DNA of 64,000 bases from Undaria pinnatifida (taxonomy: Eukaryota; Sar; Phaeophyceae; Laminariales; Alariaceae), in NCBI GenBank assembly GCA_012845835.1, contig JABAKD010000013.1, positions 12,855,701-12,919,700 of the forward strand, written 5' to 3'. This document shows, one piece after another, positions 12,270 through 23,614 of the stretch (its first letter is position 1; the number at the start of each line of letters is the position of its first letter). The translations under genes and the position numbers were made by a program. The notes below the pieces were generated by a model. That model was given only the letters and a program-made list of their open reading frames with translations. It searched no databases and had not been told where the DNA came from.

Positions 12270-13900
12270 TTTATGGTACCCCGATGTAGGCCATAGATCT
12301 TCATCCATACAAAATTCGTCTAAAAAATATCTGTGTACACTGCATGTGGAGACGAATGTTGGTTCTGACAATTTCCAAGATCGGAAAATGCTAGCTAGAA
12401 AATGCACAGAAAAGGGGTGCTTCGTCCCGATCTCAGGCTGAGATCGGGACAAGGTATTTCTTCTCCAGCTGTTGTCTCGAGGTTAGGCCGCAAATTTGGC
12501 CCCGCGCGCACACACGCCAAGAGCAGCAGTAACTCGCGAAGATGCGGCAGCCCCCTGGGCAATTTGCCGAACAGCTGCCGCTTGACCCTCGCGCACCTCG
12601 ATCGCCATGGTTTGTAGCGTGTTGTGGCGCTGCGGCGCGTTTGTGTGTGTTTCGGCTTTTCGAAATCGTACAACCACCCCTCTGAAAAATGCCAACGAAT
12701 CTATTGAACATTACTACTTTTGCATCTAGAATCGATTTTACCATACACACTGTTTGGAAATGTTACGTCGGCATCTTGATCCTTAGGCGGCGAAACGAAT
12801 GTCAGGAACATCTGTGACCTGGATCGGGGTACCATAAACAATGGCCCAAGAAATGGCGTAAGCGGTAAGCTTTGGCTTCACGTAAGACCGAATTATCTAT
12901 ACACTATGGGGCGAGTATGGAATTATCAGGGTTGGTACGTACTACAACTGTGCCTTATTTCTTCCTGCTGTGGGCAGTAGGAAAACAGTAGGACGATATC
13001 TCGGCGGCAAAACTGATGTAGAGGCAAGTACGGGCAAGGGCATCAGCAGTAAGCTACTGTAGCTGCCACTCGGCGGAGAACGTACAGCGACTATTAATAT
13101 ACCAGTACGAACCAGTAAAACTTTGGTGCAAAACGCAGCAGCAGAAGAAGGCAGTCTAAACCACAAGTTTCGGTGTCGGCGACGTGAACACGGCTCGGGC
13201 TCGAAGCCGATAGCTGTGCCCACTATTCAAATGACCATTGTCTGGCGAACACGAGGGAGGCAGCTTACTTGTGGAAGGAGGTTGTAGCCAGCGACTCCGG
13301 GTGAAGTGCTGTTTAGGGATTAGGGATATCGCTATCGCTATCCGAGGTGTTCCAGTAGATATTAAGGCGGTTCTATGTAGGGTAATATAAGGGGGACGAT
13401 ACGGGAGATACAGCCAGCACCCACCAACCGCAGCCCCGCACAGACAGCAGCCCCAAGAGCTCTCCTTACTTCTTTCTTGACGGACCACGCCCAACCCGCT
13501 CGTCGCCGCATATTTTGGCTCTATACAGGTGAGCTTGTTGTCCCTTGCAAGTGTACTGGAAGGAGTCGGTGCTGAATCTACAGGAGTGCAGCCTGAATCG
13601 AAGCCAACATGTCTATGTAGCAGTTGTGTGGCTTTGGTCTCTTTAGTGCAGTGCTTCCGTGTATGCTCCTAGCGTCGAGTTGCTACATGAGGCATGCCGG
13701 CAAGTACATGACATATTATAGTGCAGGCAGTATCCACAGGTACCTACAGTGCTGTGTGTATGGCGGGCACACGCAGACGTGTCCCGTGGGCCACAGTTTA
13801 GGAGCAACGGCAGACGCGTCGGGTTGAATTTTGGATGAACCTCCCGCCGGAAACAAGACCTCGCCGCGTGGCATTATTTTCACGTACAGTAGTACAACTA
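12270..13900. other. No gene recognised
   Basis: Unique-looking sequence with no recognised family, tRNA or exon. Frames present are short and overlap on both strands. Confidence 0.4.
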
Positions 13901-13904
13901 TTAA

Positions 13905-14051
13905 TAGCTTGCAAAGATGAGTATTGACCAGAAATCCGTCGCGGCTGACGTCCTTAAATATTGTTCACTAAATAGTCGAATGGTGTACGTAACGTGATAC
14001 GTGCTTGTGAATTTCCAGGCACCCATGCACCCAGACACCACCAGCTGCAAG

Positions 14052-14100
<49 letters not shown>
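13905..14100. repeat. R3 copy and (CAG)n microsatellite
   Basis: An R3 core (GCTTGCAAAGATGAGTATTG, then GCGGCTGACGTCC) lies at about 13910-13962. A run of about 17 CAG/AGC units follows at 14049-14098. The Ser/Ala/Leu homopolymer frames it gives are not genes. Confidence 0.8.
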
Positions 14101-14101
<1 letters not shown>

Positions 14102-14879
14102 GAAGCAGATGCTGCTGCCCGATCTGTCTCTGCTCATGTTTTCGGATAGTATTTACAGTGATCATTCCAGTAGCCTACTAAGGGAACGGAAGTTTGCAGC
14201 CGTTCTTGCCTGTCACGCAAGACAGAGACAGGCGCAATTTCGTATGCTCCTTCGCGCCCAGTAGTAGCATCGAGCACCGCGCCACGATTGCCGATTTTTT
14301 TTACGGCGTACAGTGGGTATCTCAAGAGCGCCCCGTGACAACCCGAAACAAGCGCTCTTATCTACAAGACGATCTTATCGGCAGTAGGAAATATATAGCT
14401 TTTAGTACAGGCGGGACATGCCGATTTGACCGTAAATCGGGGTACCCACTACTGCTGTGCATCAACTGTCGTAAGCATAGCATCGCACCATCGCTGGTCC
14501 GTACAGTGCCAAACGCCAAACTAGCAGCTGCCCACCAGAGCTCTACTGCTGTACCTCGTTCAGTACCTCAGCAGCAGCAAGAACGTCATCGACAGCAGCA
14601 CCAGCAGAACCAGTAGGGGCAGCGGTGGCGCCAATGCCGCCAATGGCGGCAGCAGTACATGTAATACCAATCTGGACCCCTACGAGTACATAATCCACGT
14701 TTGAATTGGATCATAGCTTGCCAAGGTGGCTTGTATTAGGACTAGACCCTTATTAGTGCAGAACCAACCGCTGCAGGTTGTAGCCGCGAGTTGCTTAGTT
14801 GTGGGAACGGGGCAACTCTGCTACGTTGAGTGGATACCCTCGGCCATGTGAGTTCCGTTTGCACATTGAATAAATTCAC
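14101..14879. other. No gene recognised
   Basis: A mixed stretch with short CAG/CAGCAG clusters. No family recognised on either strand. Confidence 0.4.
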
Positions 14880-15053
14880 TTGTGCGCCTTCTTCGTATCG
14901 TGCGTTTCAGGTTAGGCGGGAATGCATAGTATTTCCCGGACGAATTTTGATTTCATTTTGTTTTTTTCGGACCTTCCTAGGGCTCCAGCACCTTTGTGTG
15001 ATCACGGACTCTCGATTTTTGACCAAGAGTTAATGTGAGACGACAACAACAGG
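14880..15053 (+). mobile_element. R2-related element (variant)
   Basis: Ends GTGTGATCACGGACTCTCGA...GAGTTAATGTGAGACGACAACAACA, a diverged relative of the R2 3' end with an AAC tail. A close partner lies in reverse at 58382-58520. Confidence 0.55.
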
Positions 15054-15486
15054 GTACCAGGTACATACCTGGTATGCAGTACCATTTTTTCGACAAGACC
15101 AGCAGTTTCGACCGCGCATGTTTTCTTCTTTTTCGCTTGTTCCCATACGTACTACAGCAGTACGTATACACGTATGTCTTTGTCTTCATCCCATTTGTCA
15201 TTCTCGCACTTTCCTCGCCCTCCCTTCCCGTAGTAACTCAGATCCGGGGTAACATTCGTAGCGGGTCCTCCCCACCCCTCCCCACTACGGTACGATTGGT
15301 GCCTCGAGTTTTATCGCGAGAAGAATTCACACCCTTGTCTTCCCTCGTCGACTCGTGTCGAATTGTACCTACCCACGCTGCTAGGGGCTTTCAGCAGTTG
15401 ATCCTTGTTTTTTGTTGCATTTTTGCAATACAGGCAAAATCTCACCACGGTTGGGATTCGAACTCAAGGACCAACGCTAGTAGTTC

Positions 15487-15903
15487 TTGTTTTTTTCACA
15501 CTACTTGTACTTTCCAGCTTCTGGACACGCCGTGGTCACAGGTAGGTGTCGTCCCTTCTCCCTCCCGGTTCTTGCCTTCAATTTTTATCGCGCATAGGAT
15601 CCAGCAACCCCACTGCTCGTCGATTTTTCATCGAGTGTTGATAACTCACGCCCCCGCGTTTTCCGCAAGTCAATTTGTGCACAAGAAAAAGTCTCTACGA
15701 ATTTATACAAGTTGTTGTTTCTCACATTAACTCGCATAATCAAGTCCGTGGTCACAGGACAGGCTCCAGTCACTCTGGAGCAGAGGAATACCCCAGGGAA
15801 AAAGCACAAACGAACCAAACGAATATGCACTCGGGGGGACTCGAACTCACGAAACTGCCATATACCAGGTTTGATGATAACCTGATACGCCACCGGGGCG
15901 ACC
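15487..15903 (-). mobile_element. R1 SINE interrupted by R2
   Basis: Minus-strand R1 copy: T-rich left end (element tail), CTTTCCAGCTTCTGGACACG, TTTTTATCGCGCATAGGATC, then the tRNA-like head near 15830-15903 with GGGACTCGAACTCACGAAAC (complement of the B box). It is split by an R2 fragment at about 15711-15819. Just to the right (15917-15945) the minus strand reads GGTGGTCTAGCGGTTACC, a tRNA A-box-like sequence. Confidence 0.75.
15711..15819 (-). mobile_element. R2 fragment nested in R1
   Basis: GTTGTTGTTTCTCACATTAA through AATACCCCAGGGAAAAAGC, a 5'-truncated R2 copy with a short AAC tail on the minus strand. It lies inside the R1 tract that elsewhere reads ACGAATTTATACGAGTATGC without a break. 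Confidence 0.75.
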
Positions 15904-16771
15904 TAGTAGTATTCGAGGGTAACCGCTAGACCACCGGTGCGACCGGCCTCGTGTACGACGAGTAATGTCGTCATCCAATCAGACGAATCCACACTGTGGA
16001 ACAGAGGTTGGAACCACACCTTTGATTAGATGTACTTGAAACCTGTTATCGAGTGCAGCAGTGCAGCTATCTGTATCGCAGCCCCTGCAAACCATCGGTA
16101 AGACACGAGGGAGGAGCTAAACACCTGAAAGGCCACTGGGGATCGATCGCGCAGGAATATTTTGAGTAGCATCTCGTATGTAGGAATTTCGCGCACATAC
16201 AAAACCTTTGAAGATGGAGTGTGGCATCTGCGAACAAGATCCTTATTTCGGAATTTTAGAAAGAACGCAGCAAAGATCCAATAATATGGAGGTTTACAGG
16301 TGTTTTTAGCCCTTTGTTGGACTCCATAACTCTCTGGCCCCCACTTGTTTACTTCTACCTTTTCTCCAAAGACCTACTAAAGACAAGAGGGTTACATCAT
16401 CCGCCTGGTGAGCAGCAAGCTTTTGGTGAAGAATTGTTTTTTCATCGGCGATGTACCCATTGTATTAGGCTCCCGCGCGTGAAATCAAATATTTCAACGA
16501 GTTCGGGAGCTTTTGGTGTTGCAGGCTCGCAAGTTCGAACTCACGAAAACATGTCGTGAGTCGCTTCTGTTACGACTGCTGTCTGGCGCACCCGACGTCG
16601 TCATACACCCCACCAGGAGCGTCTCTCAATTTCGCGGGCCGTGGTTGCTCGCGAGGAGCTGTAGCTGCCCGCTAGTGAAGTGCGTACGTTCAGGTAGGGA
16701 TCGTTTTTTGTCTTGTTTTGTGTACCCCAAATTTCGATCACTGCAGTGCCTCCAAGTCGAGGTGTGGACTT

Positions 16772-16985
16772 CGGCTGAGAACCAGAGGGAAACCGATCTG
16801 AAGAGACTCACAGCATTCTTTGGATGAAGCAAGCTCTCTTGACCCACGTGTTTGCTATCCCTAAGTCACGAACTAGCCTTCGGCTGAGAACCAGAGGGAA
16901 ACCGATCTGAAGAGACTCACAGCATTCTTTGGATGAAGCAAGCTCTCTTGACCCACGTGTTTGCTAACCCTAAGTCACGAACCAG
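16772..16985. repeat. 106-bp direct tandem duplication
   Basis: Two adjacent, almost identical copies of about 106 bp. Each starts CTTCGGCTGAGAACCAGAGG and contains CAGCATTCTTTGGATGAAGC. A few differences (for example CTATCC against CTAACC) mark it as young. Confidence 0.9.
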
Positions 16986-17114
16986 CCGAAGTTCTAAACG
17001 AAGCGTGTTAACCCTGGCCATGTGTTTTTTACTGTTCCGGTAACACATCTAGATATTAGAGTTACCGGAAAACCGGGAGCAAGGGGACGCTTGGGTCCCC
17101 CCGTCGCCTCAAGA

Positions 17115-17330
17115 TAATATTGTACAAATTGAAATACACTCCAGCGGTGAGATCGAATATTTTGTCGAAACTCATCTTGGCAATAATATTACTAAAATTA
17201 AAATACACTCCAGCTGTGAGATCGAAATATTGTCGAAACTCATCTTTGCAAGCTGTGTGTGATACTCTGATCGCGCGTATTACGGGTTGTGTGCCCTCAT
17301 TAAGGACATAGGTCGGCGACTCCCCTTGCA
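17115..17330 (-). repeat. R3 element, tandem pair
   Basis: Two head-to-tail copies of AATACACTCCAGCNGTGAGA followed by TCGAAACTCATCTT. The second is extended by GCAAGCTGTGTGTGATACTC and a tail shared with 23043-23170 and (reversed) 27640-27770. Confidence 0.7.
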
Positions 17331-17539
17331 ACTACAGTGTAGCTATCAGGGTCAACAGGGTGATGTTAGGCAGTCTGTGCGCGGAAACTATAAAACTCGT
17401 TTCTGAGGGGGACCAAATCTGACAGCTGTGGAAGGAAATAATATGAAGTAAGTCGACTATGACGGGCTCGTTATACAAAATCCCGCTACACGTGTTGTGC
17501 ATAGCACAATACATATTATACCTGTCCGGGTACTGCATA

Positions 17540-18490
17540 GGTTATCCACTTCTGCTGGGGCAAGCGGGGGCAGGCTCGACGCCCACCTTCTCGCTGTCCT
17601 GGTTTATTTACTCTTGTTGGGGGACTGTTTGGATGCCCATCTTCCCGCTGTCTTCGTGACATGCAATACGCTCACGACCGACCCCCTGCCTTCCCGGGCA
17701 AGTGTGGTATTCGCCGACGCGTAGTTCGACCGCCCGGATCACTCGTATCGGCATGTTCGCCGCCGCCGCCTACCCCGCATGGTGGACTTGTTGGCCGAAG
17801 AGCACTCGGGGGTGACGTCGGTCTCACCGCTTACGTCATGTGTATTCCGCCCGAGCTAGTGGGCGCCACTAGAAACCCTGTGCACTGCCTATTACGCCCA
17901 TTACGCCGGCTACGATGGCTTCCCCCGGTACGGGATGCCGGGTTCGGGGGCCGCTACTTTGTGCCGAGCTCCGTCCGTAAACACTTTTCGTTCTGGAATG
18001 ATGTCACCCTCCAGGATCAATCGCTCCGCGATACGTGGCTTTCGTGCCGTCCCGATGGAGTGGGTGTGCACGTCTTTCTGATCGGGTCACGCAAGGCGCC
18101 GCCTTTGCGACCGCCCTTGTGACATGGACCGCTTCCTGGAGAAATAGTTTGCCAATCGTATGCCACCTTATTTGCCTGAATTCGTAGACAGTAGTGTGGC
18201 TAAATCGGTCGACATCAGCAGCCCACCTGGCCCTGCACGACCGCGGTGGGTTCGCGGGGTGGGTCTTTTTTTCGGAACTCTTGGACTCGTCGGGCGGAAA
18301 CGCACGATTTTGAACGCCACGGGGGTGTTTCCGCAAGATTCTTTGAGTAAGTACTTGTACGTGACCTGTATCATACTTTGCGGCAGTTGGGTACGGCACC
18401 CTGAGGCCTTGCGGCGAGTCCAAGTAATGATCGACGTGCACAATCGATCGGTGTTCCCGTTCAGCGGAGCTTTGGAATTGCGACTCTGAA
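17540..18490 (+). pseudogene. Possible degraded reverse-transcriptase element
   Basis: Out-of-frame pieces read like the region upstream of a retroelement polymerase: SSVRKHFSFWNDVTLQDQ and DGVGVHVFLI near 17970-18090, then FANRMPPYLPEFVDSSVAKS near 18150-18200. The resemblance to LTR- or tyrosine-recombinase-type retroelement polymerases is from memory of their general pattern. No catalytic motif is visible. An alternative is chance. Confidence 0.3.
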
Positions 18491-18499
18491 ACAGCATGG

Positions 18500-20488
18500 A
18501 TTGGACGAGATAATGCAAAGTGGTGGCTAGAAGAATGGGAATGGCGCGATACAACGTGGGCGCTATCAATATTGGGAGGGTGGTGGGGACTAAGCGTTGA
18601 CGGGACCAGGCTTGGGACGACGCGTACGACTTGCTGTTGGCGCCGGTTTTCGCGGAAGACTTCGCCGTCCACGCACGGAAGTAAGACTACAAGCAACGTA
18701 GCTTTGAGTAAGGTGGATCCACGGTGGTCAATAACGGTTTAAGAAGTTTGGATGGGACAACCGGCCGGCGCAGGAGGCCCCATCCAATCCAATACTTACA
18801 TCAAATGATCCGTAACGGAGAGAAAGAATACCACAGCAGCCAGTATCATATGGCCAAGTAAGTGCACCTTTCTTTTATCGAACTCCCTCCCTTTTCGCAC
18901 CTCAGATCCGCTCATCTGGTACCAACGAACGGGCACTTCCCCCGCACCCCAACCCCCACTACGCGGTGCATGCTTTCATTGTTCGTTTTGATCGCAACAT
19001 GATTTCCGTGATTTTATTCCTGTGAAGATGCGTCGAATTGTGGTGATGGCACAAGAAGTTTGATAACCATTTCGTACCTGGTACCAGGTTTCTCCGGACT
19101 GCACATTCGTCGTCGTAGGGACTTTTTCTTGTGTAAAGAATGACCTGCGGACATCTGCTGTGATGGCGAAAAGCCTGAGTCAGCAAAATTCGATGAAAAT
19201 CGACGAGCATAAAAAACTGAGAAGTGGGAATGCTGAAACCTGCATATACTCTGTCTTACGATGATTAGCAACCTCAGAGCCCGACTGCACTCGACCGGGG
19301 AGATTGTGATCGCCTCCTGACATGATCGGCTGGTCGGGTCGTGATCCGTGAAAAGCACTGTTTTTTTTCGCCGCGTCGGCGAAATCACAGAGTATAATGG
19401 GCGTCATCTGCATGCAAGTTCGATTTTTGCTGGTTTTTTGCACACTGGCAGCTCGCTGCACTTTCAGTCAAGATTCACCGTAAAAATTAGGAATTTGAAA
19501 CGTCATTTAACGTACTTTGTATGATATAATCTGCGACACCCGGTTGAAACTTTACTTGTAAATATTGTTCTAAAAACCGGTGGGCCTTTTGGTGTTTGGT
19601 CTGTCGTTATGCTTTTGCTATTGGTGAGTTCGATAAATTTAGGATTCGTACTGATCTTCGCAAGCTGCGCTTCACCAGGCACACACGATAGAGATTTTTT
19701 TAGCAAATGAGAAAATGAACATCCCTACGGTATGTATTGGGTTGTTTTTTGCTGGGTTATTCGTACCCGGTACGCTGACATTTCTGCATTTGTTTTCCTC
19801 TATTTAATTTGCGATTATTTGTTTTGGTTCTCGGTTTCACAGAGTCTGTGGCCATATAACTGTCTCTCCTACTCCGTACCTGGTACTCCGGAGTATTTAT
19901 TAGTAGAAATGCACAAAAAGGATCAACTGCTGAGAGCGCCCATGATAGCAGCGTGGGTAGGTACAATTCGACGCGAGTCGACGAGGGAAGGACAATGTCA
20001 TCCTGAATTATTCTCGCGATAAAAATGAAGGCACGTGCGGCGGTAGTGGAGAGGGGGGAGGAGGGCCTGATGTGTGACCACGGATTTTAGTTACTACTGG
20101 GTGGGAGGGAGGGCGAGAGAAGTGCGAGGATAAGTTACGGGATGGAAAGTAGGATGTGAAAAAACGGGATGAAAGTTCTGCCGATAACGTTGGGTAGAAA
20201 GGGCCGATTAATTTCGAAGAGAACACAAAACACACATACATTGCGTTTGTCACTGCATGGGCCCAGTGACGTGTAGTACTACGCTGTATTTTGTATTTTG
20301 CGGTGTACACCTCTGTCCTGTAAGATGTGACCACAGAGAAAGCTCGCCTCTCTCGTAGGCTGCAGGAGGAGGCACCGACATGGGCACTGGTTGCGCTGTA
20401 TATGGGTGGGTGGCCATATCATCAGTGTATTTTATGGGAAAAAAAAAACCCCAACCCAAGGTAAAAACTCTTCTCGGGTGTCTTACAT
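18500..20488. other. No gene; repeat fragments
   Basis: No gene seen. It holds an R1 fragment (19118-19235, matching 9806-9910), an R3 core (19624-19672), and a piece like the R1 3' end (20012-20095, CGCGATAAAAATGAAGGC ... GTGTGACCACGG). Confidence 0.5.
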
Positions 20489-20490
20489 TA

Positions 20491-20659
20491 CAGTAGGTGG
20501 CCCTATATAGTGCGGGTGTCCGATATTGTGCGGGTGAAATATTTTGGCACAATATAGACCCCTCTATAGTGGCCGGTTTTCACATAGTGCGGGTGCCCGG
20601 TATAGTGCGGGTAAATTTTCGTGACACATACCCGCACTATATAGGGCCACCTACTGCTG
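20491..20659. mobile_element. MITE, Tc1/mariner-like, 169 bp
   Basis: Perfect 27-bp inverted repeats: 20491-20517 begins CAGTAGGTGGCCCTATATAG, and its reverse complement ends at 20656. TA flanks the element on the left (20489-20490). On the right an extra CTG precedes TA (20660-20661). Inside, ATAGTGCGGGT-type motifs repeat about five times. There is no coding capacity. TA target sites and 5'-CAG ends fit Tc1/mariner-type MITEs; the family assignment is inferred. Confidence 0.85.
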
Positions 20660-20661
20660 TA

Positions 20662-22099
20662 TTGTGCTTTTCAAAACCATGGAACTGACCTTAATCCTAG
20701 CCGATACGAAATACCGGTGGAAGCGCTACTTAGTGACGTCATAGTGACGCCACAGGGGTGAAATGGTTGGAAATGTCAAGTAATTTGTATCAGTCCTCTT
20801 CTCCCAAAGTGTTCCATCGGTTGTCGTAGTTGGGTGTAAGTAAACTGCCAAAACTGACGTTACAGCCTTCGTGCCGTGCCGTGTGGCAGAAAGGGGTAGG
20901 GTTAGGGTAGGAGCGTAACGACTGGCGGCAAACGAAGCCTTGAAAACATAAAAATAACTGCTGCGCTGGTTGGGCTGGGTGTATATGGGTGGACGGAGCA
21001 GTTTAGTGTGAACAACCCTCACGCTGCAAAAAAAAAGGTACACTAATTCCATGTAGTGTGTTCTCTGAAGCGTGTGTGCGGTTCTGAATGACGCATCACG
21101 ACGAAACAGCCGTAGGGCGGAGTCAAGTTGGAACGCTCCATGCATGTCGCAATACCGCAGATTTTGAGCGCGAATCTACCCACAATACCGCGAAATGAGC
21201 AATTTTGAGAACCGAACGCACTCAAGAACCGCTTTGTACCTCTCGAATGCTTGAGGTAGGGGATACATCGCTGTCATCCCCTTGAAGGAATACGCGAAAA
21301 GGGGAGTTTCCTAACATACAGATGGATGCGTTTATGTTTGGGGCTGTTACTAAACCATGAAGAACCGCTTTTTTTGTCGAGAACCTGGTATGGCTTTACG
21401 AACCCTTCGCGAACGCGGGCCGGTAACACACATCATCCCTGGAAAGCCAACACCACCACCACCAGCCGCAGCGGCAGGGTTAAATCAGCGCTGCAGGCGT
21501 GTATACTTGATTGCACCCGCTGCTATCTTGTTTTACGTTATCGCCAGCAACTGCTTTCAAGGGCTGGAGTAACAGCAGCAGCAGCAACAGCAACGGTTGA
21601 AACTCGCGTATAACTCGAAAAATTCGGCACCGACTACTCGTACACTCGTACTGCTGTACTCGTGTTAATACTCTACATGTGTCACTTGGTGTTCGATATC
21701 GGAGGTCGAAGGTCGGAGGTGTCTATGCTTCGAAGTAATGAAATACTGCCGGGTTCCCGTGTTCGTGTGGTACTCTTTAGCAACGATGCCGGTGGACGGT
21801 CTAGTTTTGTCGTGTCAAAGTATAATGTCCCGTCAAGGCCATCAAGGTTTTCTGTCCCGCCAGGGTTGTCTTTTGTCAATATACTACTTTTAGTGTCGGG
21901 AGTACCTTGACGGCTGTCCGTCAAAGGGCGACATCACCGTCAACCACCAACGATGCACTTTAGTGCGCGGCCCCTTTTCAGTACAAGTATGGTGAAAATA
22001 ATCTGTTAGTCCCGACCTCGACCTAGAGTGTTCCGAGCTTTTCAGGGATGCAGTACTTGGGCGCATCTCATTTCACATATTTACGCAAAACGGTGGCAC
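20662..22099. other. No gene recognised
   Basis: No gene or RNA seen. Includes (CAGCAG)-type clusters near 21570-21590. Confidence 0.4.
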
Positions 22100-23345
22100 G
22101 TTTTTCGGCACGGGCACCGTATGATATCCAAACACGCAGATAGAGCCTATCATACTGTGAACGACGACCCTTTCGCTCGTGTGTCCCCCCCCCCCCCTCC
22201 CCCTTTCTTCCGTCCTTACGTCGAACTCCGGTCCTGTACACAGGCGTTTTTGTTCCTCCATTGTACACTACATCACATCGCGTCGCGAAATGCCGGCGCG
22301 TTTTCATTCGCTAGCACCTTGAACAAGCGCGCAGATATTTAATGAACATGATCTCGCGTCCCCCCCCCCCCCCCTCCCCACCTTCCCTGCGTCCAACTCC
22401 CGTCCTCCACACGGCAGCAATTCATTCCCCCATAATGCGTATGCCACATCACATCACATGATGCTACTCCACTTGCTTCGCATCACATCTCAAAGAGCGG
22501 CGCTTCTAAAGATTTCATTGTCTTGAACAAGCGCTCATTACAGAGATTACTCACCGACTCCCCCCCCCCCCCCCCCTCCTGCATGCATCCGAAGCTGTCA
22601 CAAGATGTGCAAGAAAGTACGCGCACTGTGCGAAAGTCTGCCTCACGAGCAATTCTTACTAGAATGCAGCTCACCTTTCATGCGAATCGCCGAACACCTC
22701 ATGGCGCTTTGCGCTTGGTGCACGCGATGCCTGCCTGGTCGGCGAAAAGCCAACGTCCTCCGTCCCGGCATTGTAAGGATGCCAGGGCCTAATAGCTATG
22801 GTCATACCACCACGGCCATGCATGAAATGAATACACGCCCATTCCCACCCCCACCCCTCTCTCTGCCCTTCCCGCCATCCCTGCGTCCAACTCCTGCCCT
22901 GTACACAGGAACCTATTCCCCCATCATCCACCACGCCACATCACTCTGCATCGCAATACACAAAGCGGCGCACCTTTAGGCACGGGCACGTTGAAAAAGC
23001 ACGTAGATACATTCTTCTGTTAATAACAAAAAATTAAATACACCACAAAGGGCTGTGAGATCGAAGATTGCGTGGAAAACTCATATTTTTGCGAGCTGTG
23101 TGTGATACACCGATCGCGCGTGTTAATGTGTGTGTCCTCATGAAGGATATACACTCGGCAAATCCCCTTAGAACTAGTTTGTGCCAGGGTCAACAGGATG
23201 AGGTTGATCAATTTGTACAATGAAACTATAAAACCTGTTAGTATTAACGATCGCCATCTCGCGCCCCCCCCCCCCCGCCCCCCCTTCCTCACGCTATCCC
23301 TGTGTCCAACTCCCGTCTTGTACACGGGAATTGCTTTCCCCATCA
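22100..23345. repeat. Repeat array upstream of hisG (R5-type)
   Basis: Four spaced copies of a module, near 22190, 22365, 22860 and 23265: a C run, then (CC)TGCGTCCAACTCCCGTCCT and GTACACAGGAATT. R5 sequence (CATGCATG... and GCCTGCCTGGTCGGCGAAAA) lies at about 22650-22830. Part of an R3 element lies at 23043-23170. No promoter element for hisG can be picked out of it. Confidence 0.65.
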
Positions 23346-23485
23346 CATTACAGTCACGAAAAAGCGAGGGGGTCTTCAGACACGAGCACCCTCAACAAGG
23401 ACGCAGGCAGAGTCCACTGCTCGCAACGAGCTGATATATACATAAAGTAAATAAGTGATTTTTACAGGCGGCAAGAGGACAATCA

Positions 23486-23614
23486 ATGGCTGCGATACCG
23501 GAAGGCAACTCGATGATCCCGCCGGACAATGTGGTGATGGGCGTACCGAAGAAGGGAAGGCTGTACGACCGCTGCATGAAGCTGCTGGCGGGTGCTGGAA
23601 TGGATCACCGCCGG
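23486..23614 (+). CDS. hisG: hisG exon 1
   Basis: 43 codons from ATG, ending CGCCGG|GTGAGT, phase 0. Holds GVPKKGRLYDRCMKLLAG. Fungal-type HisG starts at a comparable distance before this motif, which supports the start. Confidence 0.93.
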
